Part shown: positions 34,092 to 43,478 of the stretch, in pieces
Numbering within the stretch: position 1 is the stretch's first letter
How the letters are laid out: each line of letters starts with the position of its first letter
Position numbers and translations under genes: made by a program
Notes under the pieces: model-generated
Told to the model about the DNA's origin: nothing
Database searches by the model: none
The model's input: the letters and a program-made list of their open reading frames with translations, nothing else
NCBI GenBank assembly: GCA_963542695.1
Contig: CAUTYX010000004.1
Coordinates: 54,550 to 118,549, forward strand
Reading direction: 5' to 3'
Length of the DNA: 64,000 nucleotides
From: RUG100 sp963542695
GTDB lineage: Bacteria > Bacillota > Clostridia > Peptostreptococcales > Anaerovoracaceae

Positions 34092-36551
34092 TTAAAACAT
34101 GCTTATTTGATGCCCTTCTGTGGCAATTTCTTCACTGGTTTCTTCCAGCTGAGTTAGTTTTTCCTGGGCTCGAGTGAGTATTTCCTTTGGTACCCCGGCA
34201 AGCTTCGCAACATGGATGCCATAACTGCGGCTGGCACTTCCTTCCACAATTTTATGAAGGAATACCACATTGCCGTTTTCTTCTGCAACATCCACTGTCA
34301 AATTTTGCAATCCCGGCTGTTCCATAGAAGTCAACTCATGATAATGGCTGGCAAACATAGTCCGGATTTGTCGCTCCGGATGGCATAGGAATTCTACCAC
34401 CGCCCAGGCAATGGAAAGCCCGTCATACGTAGAGGTTCCCCGGCCGATTTCATCTAAAATAACCAGACTCTTTTGTGTTGCCGTATTTAAAATATACGCC
34501 AACTCATTCATCTCCACAAAGAAGGTGGATTGCCCTTGCGCCAGGTTGTCCGAAGCACCGATTCTCGTAAAAATGCGATCAACAGTACCTATGGTAGCAG
34601 CTGTTGCCGGCACAAAACAACCGGCCTGTGCCAACAATACAATTAACGCTGTTTGCCGCATATAAGTTGACTTACCGGACATGTTAGGACCTGTAATCAG
34701 CAAAAGAGACATGTCTTTTCGATTCATATACGTATCGTTTTCCACAAAGACGCTATCTTCCATCGCCTGCTCTATAACCGGATGGCGACCGCCTTCAATA
34801 AAGAGCGTATCGCTATCTTCCACAATCGGCTTTACATAACCCAGTTGATCGCTGACCAGGGCAAAAGCAGCCAACACATCCAAATCGGAGATGCACTGGG
34901 ATGTGGTTTGAATACTGGAAATATAGCTGCGAATATCTTCTCGAAGAGCGGTAAAAATATCGTATTCCATCTTGTTAATACCGGTTTCGGCATTCATCAC
35001 AAGACTTTCCTTTTCTTTTAGCTCCGGAATAATGTACCGCTCGGCATTAACAAGAGTCTGTTTGCGAATATAGTCCTCGGGAACTTTATCGATATTGGAT
35101 TTGGTCACTTCGATATAGTAACCGAATACTTTGTTATAGCCGACTTTCAGATGGTCAATTCCTGTCCGGGCCTTTTCAATGGATTCCAAAGCAGCAATCC
35201 ATTGTTTGGCATCCTTAATGGAATCCTTTAGTTGATCCAGTTCTTTTGAAAAACCCTCTTTAATAAGGCCACCCTCTTTTACCGTAAAGGGAGGATCTTC
35301 TGTAATGGCCTGTTCTATGGCTTGATACACCGGTTCCAAAGGATTCATTTTCTCCCCTAACCAAAGAAGCAAAGGGCTCCGGCAATCTTGCAAATCCATT
35401 TTTATTTCCGGTATTACAAAGAGAGAATTCCGCAAGGCAATTAAATCCTTGGCGTTGGCATTGCCGCAAGCAATACGAGCTGCCAATCGTTCAAAATCAT
35501 ATACTTGTTTTAAACTTTCCCGCAAGTGATTGCAAACCAGCGGCTTTGCAATTAAATCTTCTACTGCATCCAGCCGTCTGTTTATGGCCTCTGTTTGATT
35601 CAACGGTTCCCGCAGCCATTTCTTCATCTTGCGACTGCCCATGGCAGTGGCGGTTTTATCTAAAACACCCAGGAGGGAACCTTGTCGCTTCTTTTCGTAT
35701 AGCGTTTCTGTTAATTCCAAATTGCGAATGGTGGATTTATCAAGAGCCATGTGGTTGCCGATTTCATAAATATCAGGCAAAGCCAGATGAGAAATCCCCT
35801 TCTTTTGTGTTTCCAAAAGATATAAAATCGAAGCTCCAAGGGCTGTTTCTGTATATTTTCGGTCTGCTAAACCAAGGGCTCCGGTATCTTGTATATCATA
35901 TTGCTTTTGCAAGGTTTTTACAGCACTTCTATGGAAAAAATAAGACTCCGGCAAAAGATTGAAAACACCATCTACCGACTTCTTTATTTCTTCCAAATCC
36001 AAATATCGATCGGATTCTTTGTTGATATTGATTTCTCTGGCACCAATACGAACCAGCTCGTTTAGCAACGTATCCGAAGCCATAATGCCGGAAAATTGAC
36101 AACCGCTGATTTCCCCTGTGGAAATATCGCAATAGGCAAGACCAATACCACCGGCAGCGATATATACTGTTGCCAAATAGTTGTTTTCGTTTTCCGTTAG
36201 CATATTCTGGGAAGTAATAGTTCCCGGGGTTACAATTTGAACCACATCACGCTTTACGAGACCTTTTGTGGTTGCCGGATCTTCCACCTGCTCACAAATG
36301 GCTATTTTATAACCTTTTTCAATTAAACGAGCGATGTATGTATCGGCACTATGATGAGGTACTCCGCACATAGGTGCTCTTTCCGGTAGACCGCAACTTT
36401 TTCCTGTCAATGCGATTTCCAATTCTCGGCTAACGGTTTTAGCATCTTCAAAGAACATTTCGTAAAAATCGCCTAAGCGAAAAAACAGTATACACCCCGG
36501 ATACTGTTCTTTAATGGTCATGTACTGCTGCATCATTGGTGATAAAGCCAT
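34092..36551 (-). CDS. mutS: DNA mismatch repair protein MutS
   Basis: An 819-residue mismatch recognition ATPase. The N-terminal mismatch-binding motif GDFYEMFFEDA is near residue 27, followed by connector, lever and clamp domains. The ATPase has ITGPNMSGKSTYMRQ, DEIGRGTSTYDGLS and FASHYHELT. It is slightly shorter than average (about 850-880), with the C-terminus ending ATEGHQISMF. It forms mutS-mutL-miaA with the next two genes. AGGAAT precedes ATG 36551; three TGTACTT repeats lie upstream at 36613-36648. Confidence 0.96.
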   Translation of the reverse strand: MALSPMMQQYMTIKEQYPGCILFFRLGDFYEMFFEDAKTVSRELEIALTGKSCGLPERAPMCGVPHHSADTYIARLIEKGYKIAICEQVEDPATTKGLVKRDVVQIVTPGTITSQNMLTENENNYLATVYIAAGGIGLAYCDISTGEISGCQFSGIMASDTLLNELVRIGAREININKESDRYLDLEEIKKSVDGVFNLLPESYFFHRSAVKTLQKQYDIQDTGALGLADRKYTETALGASILYLLETQKKGISHLALPDIYEIGNHMALDKSTIRNLELTETLYEKKRQGSLLGVLDKTATAMGSRKMKKWLREPLNQTEAINRRLDAVEDLIAKPLVCNHLRESLKQVYDFERLAARIACGNANAKDLIALRNSLFVIPEIKMDLQDCRSPLLLWLGEKMNPLEPVYQAIEQAITEDPPFTVKEGGLIKEGFSKELDQLKDSIKDAKQWIAALESIEKARTGIDHLKVGYNKVFGYYIEVTKSNIDKVPEDYIRKQTLVNAERYIIPELKEKESLVMNAETGINKMEYDIFTALREDIRSYISSIQTTSQCISDLDVLAAFALVSDQLGYVKPIVEDSDTLFIEGGRHPVIEQAMEDSVFVENDTYMNRKDMSLLLITGPNMSGKSTYMRQTALIVLLAQAGCFVPATAATIGTVDRIFTRIGASDNLAQGQSTFFVEMNELAYILNTATQKSLVILDEIGRGTSTYDGLSIAWAVVEFLCHPERQIRTMFASHYHELTSMEQPGLQNLTVDVAEENGNVVFLHKIVEGSASRSYGIHVAKLAGVPKEILTRAQEKLTQLEETSEEIATEGHQISMF

Positions 36552-36665
36552 ATTCCTACCTTCTGTTCTCTCATTACTATCTGTAATAATATTTATAGTA
36601 TAACTATTCCTTTGTACTTTTCTGTACTTTTCCTTTGAAACTGTACTTCTATTGACTGTAGCTTT

Positions 36666-37466
36666 TTATTTGTTCAACTCTTTGTGAGAAGCTGCAACAG
36701 CTCTCTTTACAGAGTCTTCTACAGCAAAGTTATGCTGCTTTCTTCCTAATAGCAATAGATATTCTACGTTGCCTTTGGCACCTGTTACCGGCGAATAGGT
36801 CAGTGCCTGAGGATATAAATTCAGCTCTAGTCCAAAGGAAATAACTTTCTGTATAACTTGTCTATGGACATCTTCATCTCGTACAATCCCGTTTTTTCCA
36901 ACTTGCTCTCGGCCGGCTTCAAATTGCGGCTTTACAAGACAAACAATTTGGCCTGATGGTGTAATAAGCTTTTCTGCTACCGGCAAAATTAAAGAAAGAG
37001 AAATAAAGGAAACATCAATACTGATAAAGTCAATGGGATCTGTAATGCACTGCGGATCCAGATATCGAATATTGGTTTTTTCCATGGAAACAACGCGACT
37101 ATCCACCCGAAGCCGGTAATCCAGTTGATTGTAGCCGACGTCAATGGCATATACTTTTTTTGCCCCATGCTGCAACATACAATCCGTAAAACCACCGGTA
37201 CTGGCTCCCATATCACAGCAGATGGTATTTGTAAGCTGTAAATGAAACTCTTCTACAGCTTTCTGTAGTTTCAAGCCACCGCGGCCTACATAGGGATTGG
37301 GATTTTGTTTAACAAAAATATCCGCATCTTTTGAAACCTTGGTACCGGCTTTGTCTACGCGCTGATTATCTACAAATACAAGACCGGCCATAATGGATGT
37401 TTTAGCCTTTTGCCGGCTATCTACCAACTTTCTATCTACTAGTAGTACGTCAAGACGTTCTTTCAA
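36666..37466 (-). CDS. tlyA: TlyA family rRNA 2'-O-methyltransferase
   Basis: A 266-residue protein with an N-terminal S4 RNA-binding domain (KERLDVLLVDRKLVDSRQKA) and an FtsJ-type Rossmann methyltransferase (CDMGASTGGFTDCML, SIDVSFISL, VKPQFEAG). TlyA methylates ribose in 16S and/or 23S rRNA. TTG 37466 is preferred because KERLDVLLV is the family start; a GTG at 37475 has its ribosome site too close. It overlaps dxs by 17 bases; the dxs-tlyA order is standard in clostridia. Confidence 0.9.
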   Translation of the reverse strand: MKERLDVLLVDRKLVDSRQKAKTSIMAGLVFVDNQRVDKAGTKVSKDADIFVKQNPNPYVGRGGLKLQKAVEEFHLQLTNTICCDMGASTGGFTDCMLQHGAKKVYAIDVGYNQLDYRLRVDSRVVSMEKTNIRYLDPQCITDPIDFISIDVSFISLSLILPVAEKLITPSGQIVCLVKPQFEAGREQVGKNGIVRDEDVHRQVIQKVISFGLELNLYPQALTYSPVTGAKGNVEYLLLLGRKQHNFAVEDSVKRAVAASHKELNK

Positions 37467-39330
37467 CCGCTTCACGAATCCTTTCTCTGATTCTTTCTTC
37501 AGACAATCCATATTTATCCATTAAGGCATCAATGGAACCATGTTCAATATAGGTATCCGGCCATCCAATGGAAAGCACCGGTGTGGAAATGCCATATTCG
37601 GAAAGCAAACCGGCAACTCTCTCCCCAAAACCGCCTCGCAGCACATTGTCTTCACAGGTAACAAACAATTTGCACCGGCATGCCACATCTAAAATGGTTT
37701 CTTCATCAATGGGTGCCGCAAACCGGGCGTTTATCAGCCCGGCATCAATGCCGTCTTTTTCCAAAAGTGAAATGGTGGACATGGCTCTTTCCACCATGGA
37801 GCCGATGGCACAAATCATTACCTGATTACTTTTCTTTAACACAACCGCACCTTCTTTAATGGGAATACGGTTTTCTTCTGTCAGCACATCGTTTTCCCCA
37901 CTGCCTTTGGGATATCGAATGGCACAAGGACCGTTTATGGTCATAGCGTAGTCCATCATATTTTCCAATTCCCTACCATCTGCCGGTGCCAATACAGTCA
38001 TCCTTGGGATATGAGACAAATAGGACAAGTCGAAGATTCCGTGATGAGTTTCTCCATCAGCTCCTACTATACCGGCTCTGTCTATGCAAAATACTACCGG
38101 CAAATTCTGGAGACAGACATCGGTAATCAGTTGGTCGTATCCTCTTTGCAAAAAGGTGGAGTAAATGGCTACAAAAGGCTTTTGGCCGCCTCGTGCCAAT
38201 CCACCGGCAAAGGTAACGGCATGGCCTTCTGCAATACCGGTGTCAATGAGTCTGTCAGGAAACATGTCTTCAAATCCTCGTAGACCGGTTCCGTCACACA
38301 TGGCAGCGGTAATGGCAACAATACGAGGGTTTTCTTTTGCCATAGCTATTAATTTTCGTCCAAAGAATTCGCTGTAGGTCATTTCAAGAGGACGACTGTG
38401 AGGTTGACCCGTGGTTTTATCAAAAGCTCCTGTTCCATGAAACAAATCCGGATTATTTTCCGCATTTCGATACCCTTTTCCCTTTACCGTTCGTACATGA
38501 ATCATCACCGGTCCGTCTACATGACGTGCCATTTTTAGGTGCTTTTCCAAATCCTCTATATCGTGACCATCTACAGGTCCAAGATAGGTAAAACCAAATT
38601 CCTCAAAGAGAACCCCGTCTACAAGGGCGTATTTTAAGGTGTCACGAAGTTTTTCCATGCCTCCTAAAATATTGTCCCCAATAGCGGGAACCTTGCTTAG
38701 AGCGCCTCTCAGGCGTCGTTTAAAGCTATAGTATCCTTTGGAAGTACGAAGCTTTCCAAGATGAGAAGAAACAGCACCGGTATTTCGCCCGATGGACATA
38801 CCGTTATCATTAACAATGACAATGCTGCGACTATGAAGAGCTCCCAAATTGTTCATGCCCTCATAAGCAAGGCCACCTGTAAGCGCACCGTCACCAATGA
38901 TAGCAACTGTTTCATAACTTTCTTTTTGCAAATCCCGGGCGACAGCCAACCCTGTTAATAAGGAGACGGAATTGCTGCTGTGACCGGTTGTGAATAAATC
39001 GTAGGGGCTTTCGTCCTTATTGGGAAATCCACTGATGCCGCCTAGCTGCCGTAAGGAATCAAATCTGCCGGCGCGGCCGGTTAGAATTTTGTGAACGTAA
39101 GCCTGGTGACCAACGTCCCATACGATTTTATCTTTGGGAGCATCAAAACAGCTGTGGACGGCAATGGCTAACTCCACAATTCCCAAATTCGAAGCCAGAT
39201 GGCCTCCTGTTTTGCTGATATTGTCCAGAAGAAACTCCCGAATGGAAATCGCCAGGAGTTCCTTATCTTTGGTGGACATTTGTTTTAAATCCTCCGGAAA
39301 GGAATATTGTTGAAATGGATGATCAATCAT
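37450..39330 (-). CDS. dxs: 1-deoxy-D-xylulose-5-phosphate synthase
   Basis: A 626-residue TPP enzyme that starts the non-mevalonate isoprenoid pathway by joining pyruvate and glyceraldehyde 3-phosphate. It has GGHLASNLGIVEL, the TPP/Mg motif GDGALTGGLAYEGMNN, VRTVKGKGY and the transketolase central segment VFCIDRAGIVGADGETHHG. Full length. It is 3 bases after the polyprenyl synthase gene, so precursor supply and chain elongation are encoded together. Confidence 0.97.
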   Translation of the reverse strand: MIDHPFQQYSFPEDLKQMSTKDKELLAISIREFLLDNISKTGGHLASNLGIVELAIAVHSCFDAPKDKIVWDVGHQAYVHKILTGRAGRFDSLRQLGGISGFPNKDESPYDLFTTGHSSNSVSLLTGLAVARDLQKESYETVAIIGDGALTGGLAYEGMNNLGALHSRSIVIVNDNGMSIGRNTGAVSSHLGKLRTSKGYYSFKRRLRGALSKVPAIGDNILGGMEKLRDTLKYALVDGVLFEEFGFTYLGPVDGHDIEDLEKHLKMARHVDGPVMIHVRTVKGKGYRNAENNPDLFHGTGAFDKTTGQPHSRPLEMTYSEFFGRKLIAMAKENPRIVAITAAMCDGTGLRGFEDMFPDRLIDTGIAEGHAVTFAGGLARGGQKPFVAIYSTFLQRGYDQLITDVCLQNLPVVFCIDRAGIVGADGETHHGIFDLSYLSHIPRMTVLAPADGRELENMMDYAMTINGPCAIRYPKGSGENDVLTEENRIPIKEGAVVLKKSNQVMICAIGSMVERAMSTISLLEKDGIDAGLINARFAAPIDEETILDVACRCKLFVTCEDNVLRGGFGERVAGLLSEYGISTPVLSIGWPDTYIEHGSIDALMDKYGLSEERIRERIREAVERTS

Positions 39331-39333
39331 ACT

Positions 39334-40236
39334 TTATTTTCTCCGCTGGTGTAGCAAATCTACCAGCTTTGCAAAAAACTCTGCATTATCGTAGTATGGA
39401 GCAATGGCTTCCATGGCTTGGTCTCGCAATTGTTCCAACCGTTCATAGGAAGCATCCAGTCCGTATACACTGGGATAGGTGTTTTTTCTTTTATCTTTAT
39501 CGGCACCGGTGCGTTTCCCCAGCTCCTTTTCATCGCCGGTAACATCCAGCACATCGTCTTTAATCTGAAAGGCCAACCCTAAGGCTTCGGCATAGTTTGT
39601 CATATTCGATAAGGTATCCCTGTCGGCACATCCCAGGTAACAACCGGCACGAACTGCTGCCATAATCAGCGCCGCCGTTTTATTGATGTGAATATAATCC
39701 AGCAACTCGCCGCTGATTTCCTTAGATTCATTTTCAACATCGGCCACCTGCCCACCTAGCATACCATAGCATCCGGCACCGTGTAAAATTTCATACATAG
39801 CACAAATTCGCCGCTTCAGTGCCTTCTCATCATCCAGATACATGAATAAATCCCGGTTCATCATCTCAAAGGCCCAGCTAAGAAGACCGTCTCCTGCCAG
39901 TACCGCCATGGCCTCTCCAAACTCTTTATGATTGGTGGGTTTCCCGCGCCGCAAATCATCATCGTCCATGCAAGGAAGATCGTCGTGAATCAAAGAATAA
40001 GTATGAATGTACTCAATGGCGCAGGCATAGGGCAAAGCCTCCTTGATGTTGCCACCGGCAAAATCACAAGCAGCCAGCAACAGCACCGGCCGAAGACGTT
40101 TTCCACCGGCTGTTAGGGAATACTTCATGGAATCGTAAATAGTCATGCTGTTTTGATCCACTTCCGGCAGAAAATCCGACAAATGTTTATCTATAATGGT
40201 TCGTAATTCCTCGTATGTATACTCTCGATCAGACAT
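39334..40236 (-). CDS. ispA: polyprenyl (farnesyl/geranyl) diphosphate synthase
   Basis: A 300-residue prenyltransferase. The first Asp-rich motif is HDDLPCMDDDDLRRG and the second is FQIKDDVLDVTGD; GKRLRPVLLLAA lies near the N-terminus. The length and the residues before the first motif fit a short-chain (C15) enzyme, but the chain length is an inference. ATG 40236 has AAAGGAAG upstream. It overlaps xseB by about 1 base-pair step, within the xseA-xseB-ispA-dxs-tlyA operon. Confidence 0.93.
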   Translation of the reverse strand: MSDREYTYEELRTIIDKHLSDFLPEVDQNSMTIYDSMKYSLTAGGKRLRPVLLLAACDFAGGNIKEALPYACAIEYIHTYSLIHDDLPCMDDDDLRRGKPTNHKEFGEAMAVLAGDGLLSWAFEMMNRDLFMYLDDEKALKRRICAMYEILHGAGCYGMLGGQVADVENESKEISGELLDYIHINKTAALIMAAVRAGCYLGCADRDTLSNMTNYAEALGLAFQIKDDVLDVTGDEKELGKRTGADKDKRKNTYPSVYGLDASYERLEQLRDQAMEAIAPYYDNAEFFAKLVDLLHQRRK

Positions 40237-40237
40237 C

Positions 40238-40426
40238 TTACTCTTCCTTTCTGCAAACTTCGATTTTCTGCTTTGCATCTTCTAAAATCTGACGACAGTG
40301 TTGATACTCTTCTTTTCCTTGTTGATAGTTGGTAATGGCTTCTTCCAAGCTGATATTTTCTTGTTGGAGAGCTTCAACGGTTTTTTCCAGTTGTGCTAAA
40401 TGTTCTTCAAATGTTTTCTTTTTCAT
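40238..40426 (-). CDS. xseB: exodeoxyribonuclease VII small subunit
   Basis: A 62-residue helical protein (KTFEEHLAQLEKTVEALQQE ... SLEEAITNYQQG) that binds the C-terminal helices of XseA in exonuclease VII. ATG 40426 is chosen because GGAGG lies just upstream and the family begins there; the frame extends to 40537 only through xseA sequence. It overlaps the end of xseA by 20 bases. Confidence 0.94.
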   Translation of the reverse strand: MKKKTFEEHLAQLEKTVEALQQENISLEEAITNYQQGKEEYQHCRQILEDAKQKIEVCRKEE

Positions 40427-41630
40427 TTTTAGATACCTCCCGAATAACAGCAGTGGCCGCTCCATCGGCACCGGTGATATATACCTGCTGATTTGGCTGC
40501 AAATTACCGATACTGGTGATAAATCGTCCCGTATCATCAGTAATGGCTACATACCCCTTATCCATAATTCCATAGGGAGAAATTCCCTCCAGTTGTATTT
40601 TTTTTACTTCTAACCGGCGTTGTTTTTCCAGTATTAATTGTTCCATGATCCTATCCATGGCTTCGTTACTAAACAGGAGTTGCTGCCGGCTACTGTGTAC
40701 CTTACTTTTTATCAGCTGCTCCACTACATCCATATTGTGAGAGGATAGCTGTTTTTCACAATATTCAAGCTTTTTTTCCAAAGCGATTTGCAGCATTTCC
40801 TTTAGCCTTTTTAGATTCTCCTGAATATCTTCTGTCATTGGCACCACCATTTGGGCAGCTGCCGTTGGTGTTTCCGCCCGCCTGTCGGCTACGAAATCTG
40901 CAATGGTAAAGTCGGTTTCATGACCTACCGCAGAAACAATCGGTATTTTAGAATGGTAAATGGCATCGGCTACCACTTCCTCATTAAAGGCCCACAAGTC
41001 TTCTGTGGAACCTCCGCCGCGGCCGCAGATAATTACATCAATGCCATCCACAGTCTGGTTAATGTCATCAATAGCACGGGCAATATCCCCAGCAGCATGC
41101 CGTCCCTGCACCAACACCGGATATATGGTCACGCTGCAGGTGGTGCTGCGGCTCTTGATTATCTTTAGCATATCTCTAATGGCTGCCCCTGTTTCCGAGG
41201 TAACAATGGCGATGTTATCAGGATAGGCGGGCAATGGCTGTTTTTTCCCCGGATCAAAATATCCTTTCTTCTCCAATTTAGCTTTGAGAGCCCCAAAGGC
41301 CTTTGCCAAATCGCCTTCCCCTTCTGCCTCCACCGTTCTTACTTGCAGGTTATAGCGACCTCCCGGCTGATAGACGGAAATATGTCCGGAACAGATAACC
41401 GCCATGCCGTCTTCCAGTTGATATCTGAGAGCTTCTTTTTGGGTTCTTGATAAAAAACAACCAACGGTACTGTTATCATCCTTCAAGGAAAAATAGATGT
41501 GCCCGCTGCTATGGTATTTCAGGTTTGAAATTTCCCCTCGTACCAATACATTTCCAAGAATGGGATCGGTCTTCAGCAAGCTACCGATGTATTGATTCAG
41601 TTGTGATACCTCAATGGGCTTTATGGCCAT
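40407..41630 (-). CDS. xseA: exodeoxyribonuclease VII large subunit
   Basis: A 407-residue nuclease subunit. It has an N-terminal OB fold (LVRGEISNLKYHSSGHIYFSL), the catalytic domain (VTSETGAAIRDML, VIICGRGGGSTEDLWAFNEE, IVSAVGHETDFTIADFVADRRAETPTAAA cut into motifs), and the helical XseB-binding region. It degrades single-stranded DNA to oligonucleotides in repair. Normal length is about 400-450. The first bases overlap the end of the TsaD-like gene. Confidence 0.95.
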   Translation of the reverse strand: MAIKPIEVSQLNQYIGSLLKTDPILGNVLVRGEISNLKYHSSGHIYFSLKDDNSTVGCFLSRTQKEALRYQLEDGMAVICSGHISVYQPGGRYNLQVRTVEAEGEGDLAKAFGALKAKLEKKGYFDPGKKQPLPAYPDNIAIVTSETGAAIRDMLKIIKSRSTTCSVTIYPVLVQGRHAAGDIARAIDDINQTVDGIDVIICGRGGGSTEDLWAFNEEVVADAIYHSKIPIVSAVGHETDFTIADFVADRRAETPTAAAQMVVPMTEDIQENLKRLKEMLQIALEKKLEYCEKQLSSHNMDVVEQLIKSKVHSSRQQLLFSNEAMDRIMEQLILEKQRRLEVKKIQLEGISPYGIMDKGYVAITDDTGRFITSIGNLQPNQQVYITGADGAATAVIREVSKNEKENI

Positions 41631-42616
41631 ATTTGTTGTCCTCCCAAACGTGCAATTCCAATGGCATTATCCCTTGCCAGAGAACCGCCGGGTATCTCTA
41701 TGTTTCTTCGTTCATTGTCTTTCTTTTTATTTCTCTCTTTTTCGTTATAGTCGTGAATGTAGGCTGCCAGTGTCTTGCTTGCGGCAACGCCCCCTACCAA
41801 CATACAATCATTTAAACCTGTTTTATCCATACCCCACTCCACCAAAGAAATTAAAGCGACAGCAATATGGTAAAAAACTTCTTGCAGTATGCCTTTTTCT
41901 TCTGATGCCAGCATACGCTGTACGGCCGATTCCATGCCGGAAATCTGTAACCAACCATCTTTGAAATACAACTTTTTCAGCAAGTTTTCTTTGGATAAAC
42001 GCGGCATATCATAAGCAATGGCATCTAAGGCCCGGCCGCAGGGAAAAGTTAATCCCAGGCTAACGCCGATGCGATCGAGCATCTGACCAAAAGTGATATC
42101 CTTGGTGCCACCTAAAATAGTGATGTTGTGGTCTTTTACATGAAGCAGTTCGCATGTTCCTCCGCTCATATGCGCCACCAGAAATCCTGTTTCATAGGAC
42201 AAAGTCGTTTCCGGCAGCAACGCCTCTATATGACCTTCTTGATGCGAAAAGGAAAACCGGGGAATGGATAGGATTTCCGCTATGGATTTACCGAATTCCA
42301 GGCCCGGCAAAAAACAAGGCATATACGACCCTTCCACAGGTCTTGGACGGTCGCTGCAGGAAACGGCAGCGATGCGATTTTTCAAAGACCCATAGCCCTT
42401 TTCTTTTGCTTGTGCAGTCAGCAGTTGAAAAATTTCATGCAGATTCATTATGTGCTGAAACAAGGCTTCTGACTGCCGCAGTCCTCTGGCACCCTCCTTA
42501 ACAGCAAGAAGCTTTCTTACATCGGCAATTACCCGGCCGTCTTTTGTTATACAAGCGGCAGAAGTGGTGTAATTACTGGTATCAATACCTAGTACAACAT
42601 CTTCTTTACTGTTCAT
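41621..42616 (-). CDS. TsaD/Kae1-like (O-sialoglycoprotein endopeptidase) paralogue
   Basis: A 331-residue ASKHA-fold protein related to TsaD. It keeps the nucleotide loop LGIDTSNYTTSAA, the metal histidines in SHQEGHIEA, VGGVAASKTL and the final metal Asp in ARDNAIGIA. It diverges elsewhere and has an inserted basic stretch (EKERNKKKDNERR). Clostridia commonly have this second Kae1-like gene between xseA and nusB besides the true tsaD, which normally neighbours tsaB/tsaE; that partner set is absent here. Its role in t6A synthesis or another reaction is unproven. ATG 42616 overlaps nusB. Confidence 0.8.
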   Translation of the reverse strand: MNSKEDVVLGIDTSNYTTSAACITKDGRVIADVRKLLAVKEGARGLRQSEALFQHIMNLHEIFQLLTAQAKEKGYGSLKNRIAAVSCSDRPRPVEGSYMPCFLPGLEFGKSIAEILSIPRFSFSHQEGHIEALLPETTLSYETGFLVAHMSGGTCELLHVKDHNITILGGTKDITFGQMLDRIGVSLGLTFPCGRALDAIAYDMPRLSKENLLKKLYFKDGWLQISGMESAVQRMLASEEKGILQEVFYHIAVALISLVEWGMDKTGLNDCMLVGGVAASKTLAAYIHDYNEKERNKKKDNERRNIEIPGGSLARDNAIGIARLGGQQIWP

Positions 42617-43004
42617 TGGCAATATTCCCTAAAATTCCATTGATGAAAGCCGGAGAATCATCTCCCCCAAAGGTCTTGGCAAGATTTACCGCTTCGTTAA
42701 TGGCCACTGAATTAGGAACATCTTCTTTATAGCAAATCTCCCCGACGGCAGTCCGTAAAATGGCCAAATCCGCCTTTGGCATCCTGGTTACCTTCCAGCG
42801 ACGACTATATTTGTTGATACTCTCGTCAATAGCAGTTATGTTATCGCGAATTGCCCGAAAGGTAGTTTCGATGTATTCTTGGTGACTACCCGGAATTTGA
42901 TGTTCCCTTGCTAATTTTTGCATGGTTTCCTCAGAAAAATCCTGCTGGGCTTCCATCTGAAAAACCATCTGCATCAGCAGTTGTCTTGCCTGTGTTCTGG
43001 TCAT
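42606..43004 (-). CDS. nusB: transcription antitermination factor NusB
   Basis: A 132-residue all-helical RNA-binding protein: TRTQARQLLMQMVFQME at the start and LRTAVGEICYKEDVPNSVAI then NEAVNLAKTFGGDDSPAFIN at the end. With NusE it binds boxA in rRNA leaders. It is 3 bases after the Asp23 gene and overlaps the TsaD-like gene. Confidence 0.95.
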   Translation of the reverse strand: MTRTQARQLLMQMVFQMEAQQDFSEETMQKLAREHQIPGSHQEYIETTFRAIRDNITAIDESINKYSRRWKVTRMPKADLAILRTAVGEICYKEDVPNSVAINEAVNLAKTFGGDDSPAFINGILGNIANEQ

Positions 43005-43007
43005 GTA

Positions 43008-43379
43008 CTACTCCTCTATTTCACTGGTAACGCCTTGGACATGGATGTTAACCTCCAGGACAGGACGCTCCGTCATTGTTTCCAATTCTTGCTTTACATT
43101 GGTCTGTATATCCCAAGCCATAGCCGGTATCTTTACACCGTACCAGGCTAGCACATACACATCTAAAATGACCCCTTCTTCCGTTTGACTCACCTTGATA
43201 CCTTTAGATACCGAATCTCTGCCTTTAATGGTTCTTGTAATGGTATTTTGCAAACCGCCGGCAAGACCGGCAACACCTTCCGTTCGAAGAACGGCATTGG
43301 TGGCACAAACGGCTAATATATCATCGGAAATTTTTTCATCTTCCAAGTTTTCATAGGGGGCAAAATCAAAATCATCCAT
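43008..43379 (-). CDS. Asp23/Gls24 family envelope stress protein (YqhY type)
   Basis: A 123-residue protein with the Asp23 core (VCATNAVLRTEGVAGLAGG, KVSQTEEGVILDVYVLAWYG, VNIHVQGV). YqhY-like members sit next to nusB or accB and influence envelope or fatty acid balance. AAAGGAG precedes ATG 43379; a minus-strand TATAAT at 43407-43412 is the likely -10. It is the first gene of a run down to tlyA. Confidence 0.9.
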   Translation of the reverse strand: MDDFDFAPYENLEDEKISDDILAVCATNAVLRTEGVAGLAGGLQNTITRTIKGRDSVSKGIKVSQTEEGVILDVYVLAWYGVKIPAMAWDIQTNVKQELETMTERPVLEVNIHVQGVTSEIEE

Positions 43380-43427
43380 GGTGCTGCTCCTTTATAATCA
43401 CCACTTATTATACCATAAATTACCACG

Positions 43428-43455
43428 AAAAAAGACGACATAGGTCGTCTTTTTC
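43428..43455 (-). terminator. terminator of the hrcA-grpE-dnaK-dnaJ operon
   Basis: On the minus strand GACGAC, loop CTAT, GTCGTC, with A- and T-tract flanks ending in TTTTTT. It begins 24 bases beyond the dnaJ stop. Confidence 0.85.
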
Positions 43456-43478
43456 AAAAGCTGTCACAAAGAATTTTC

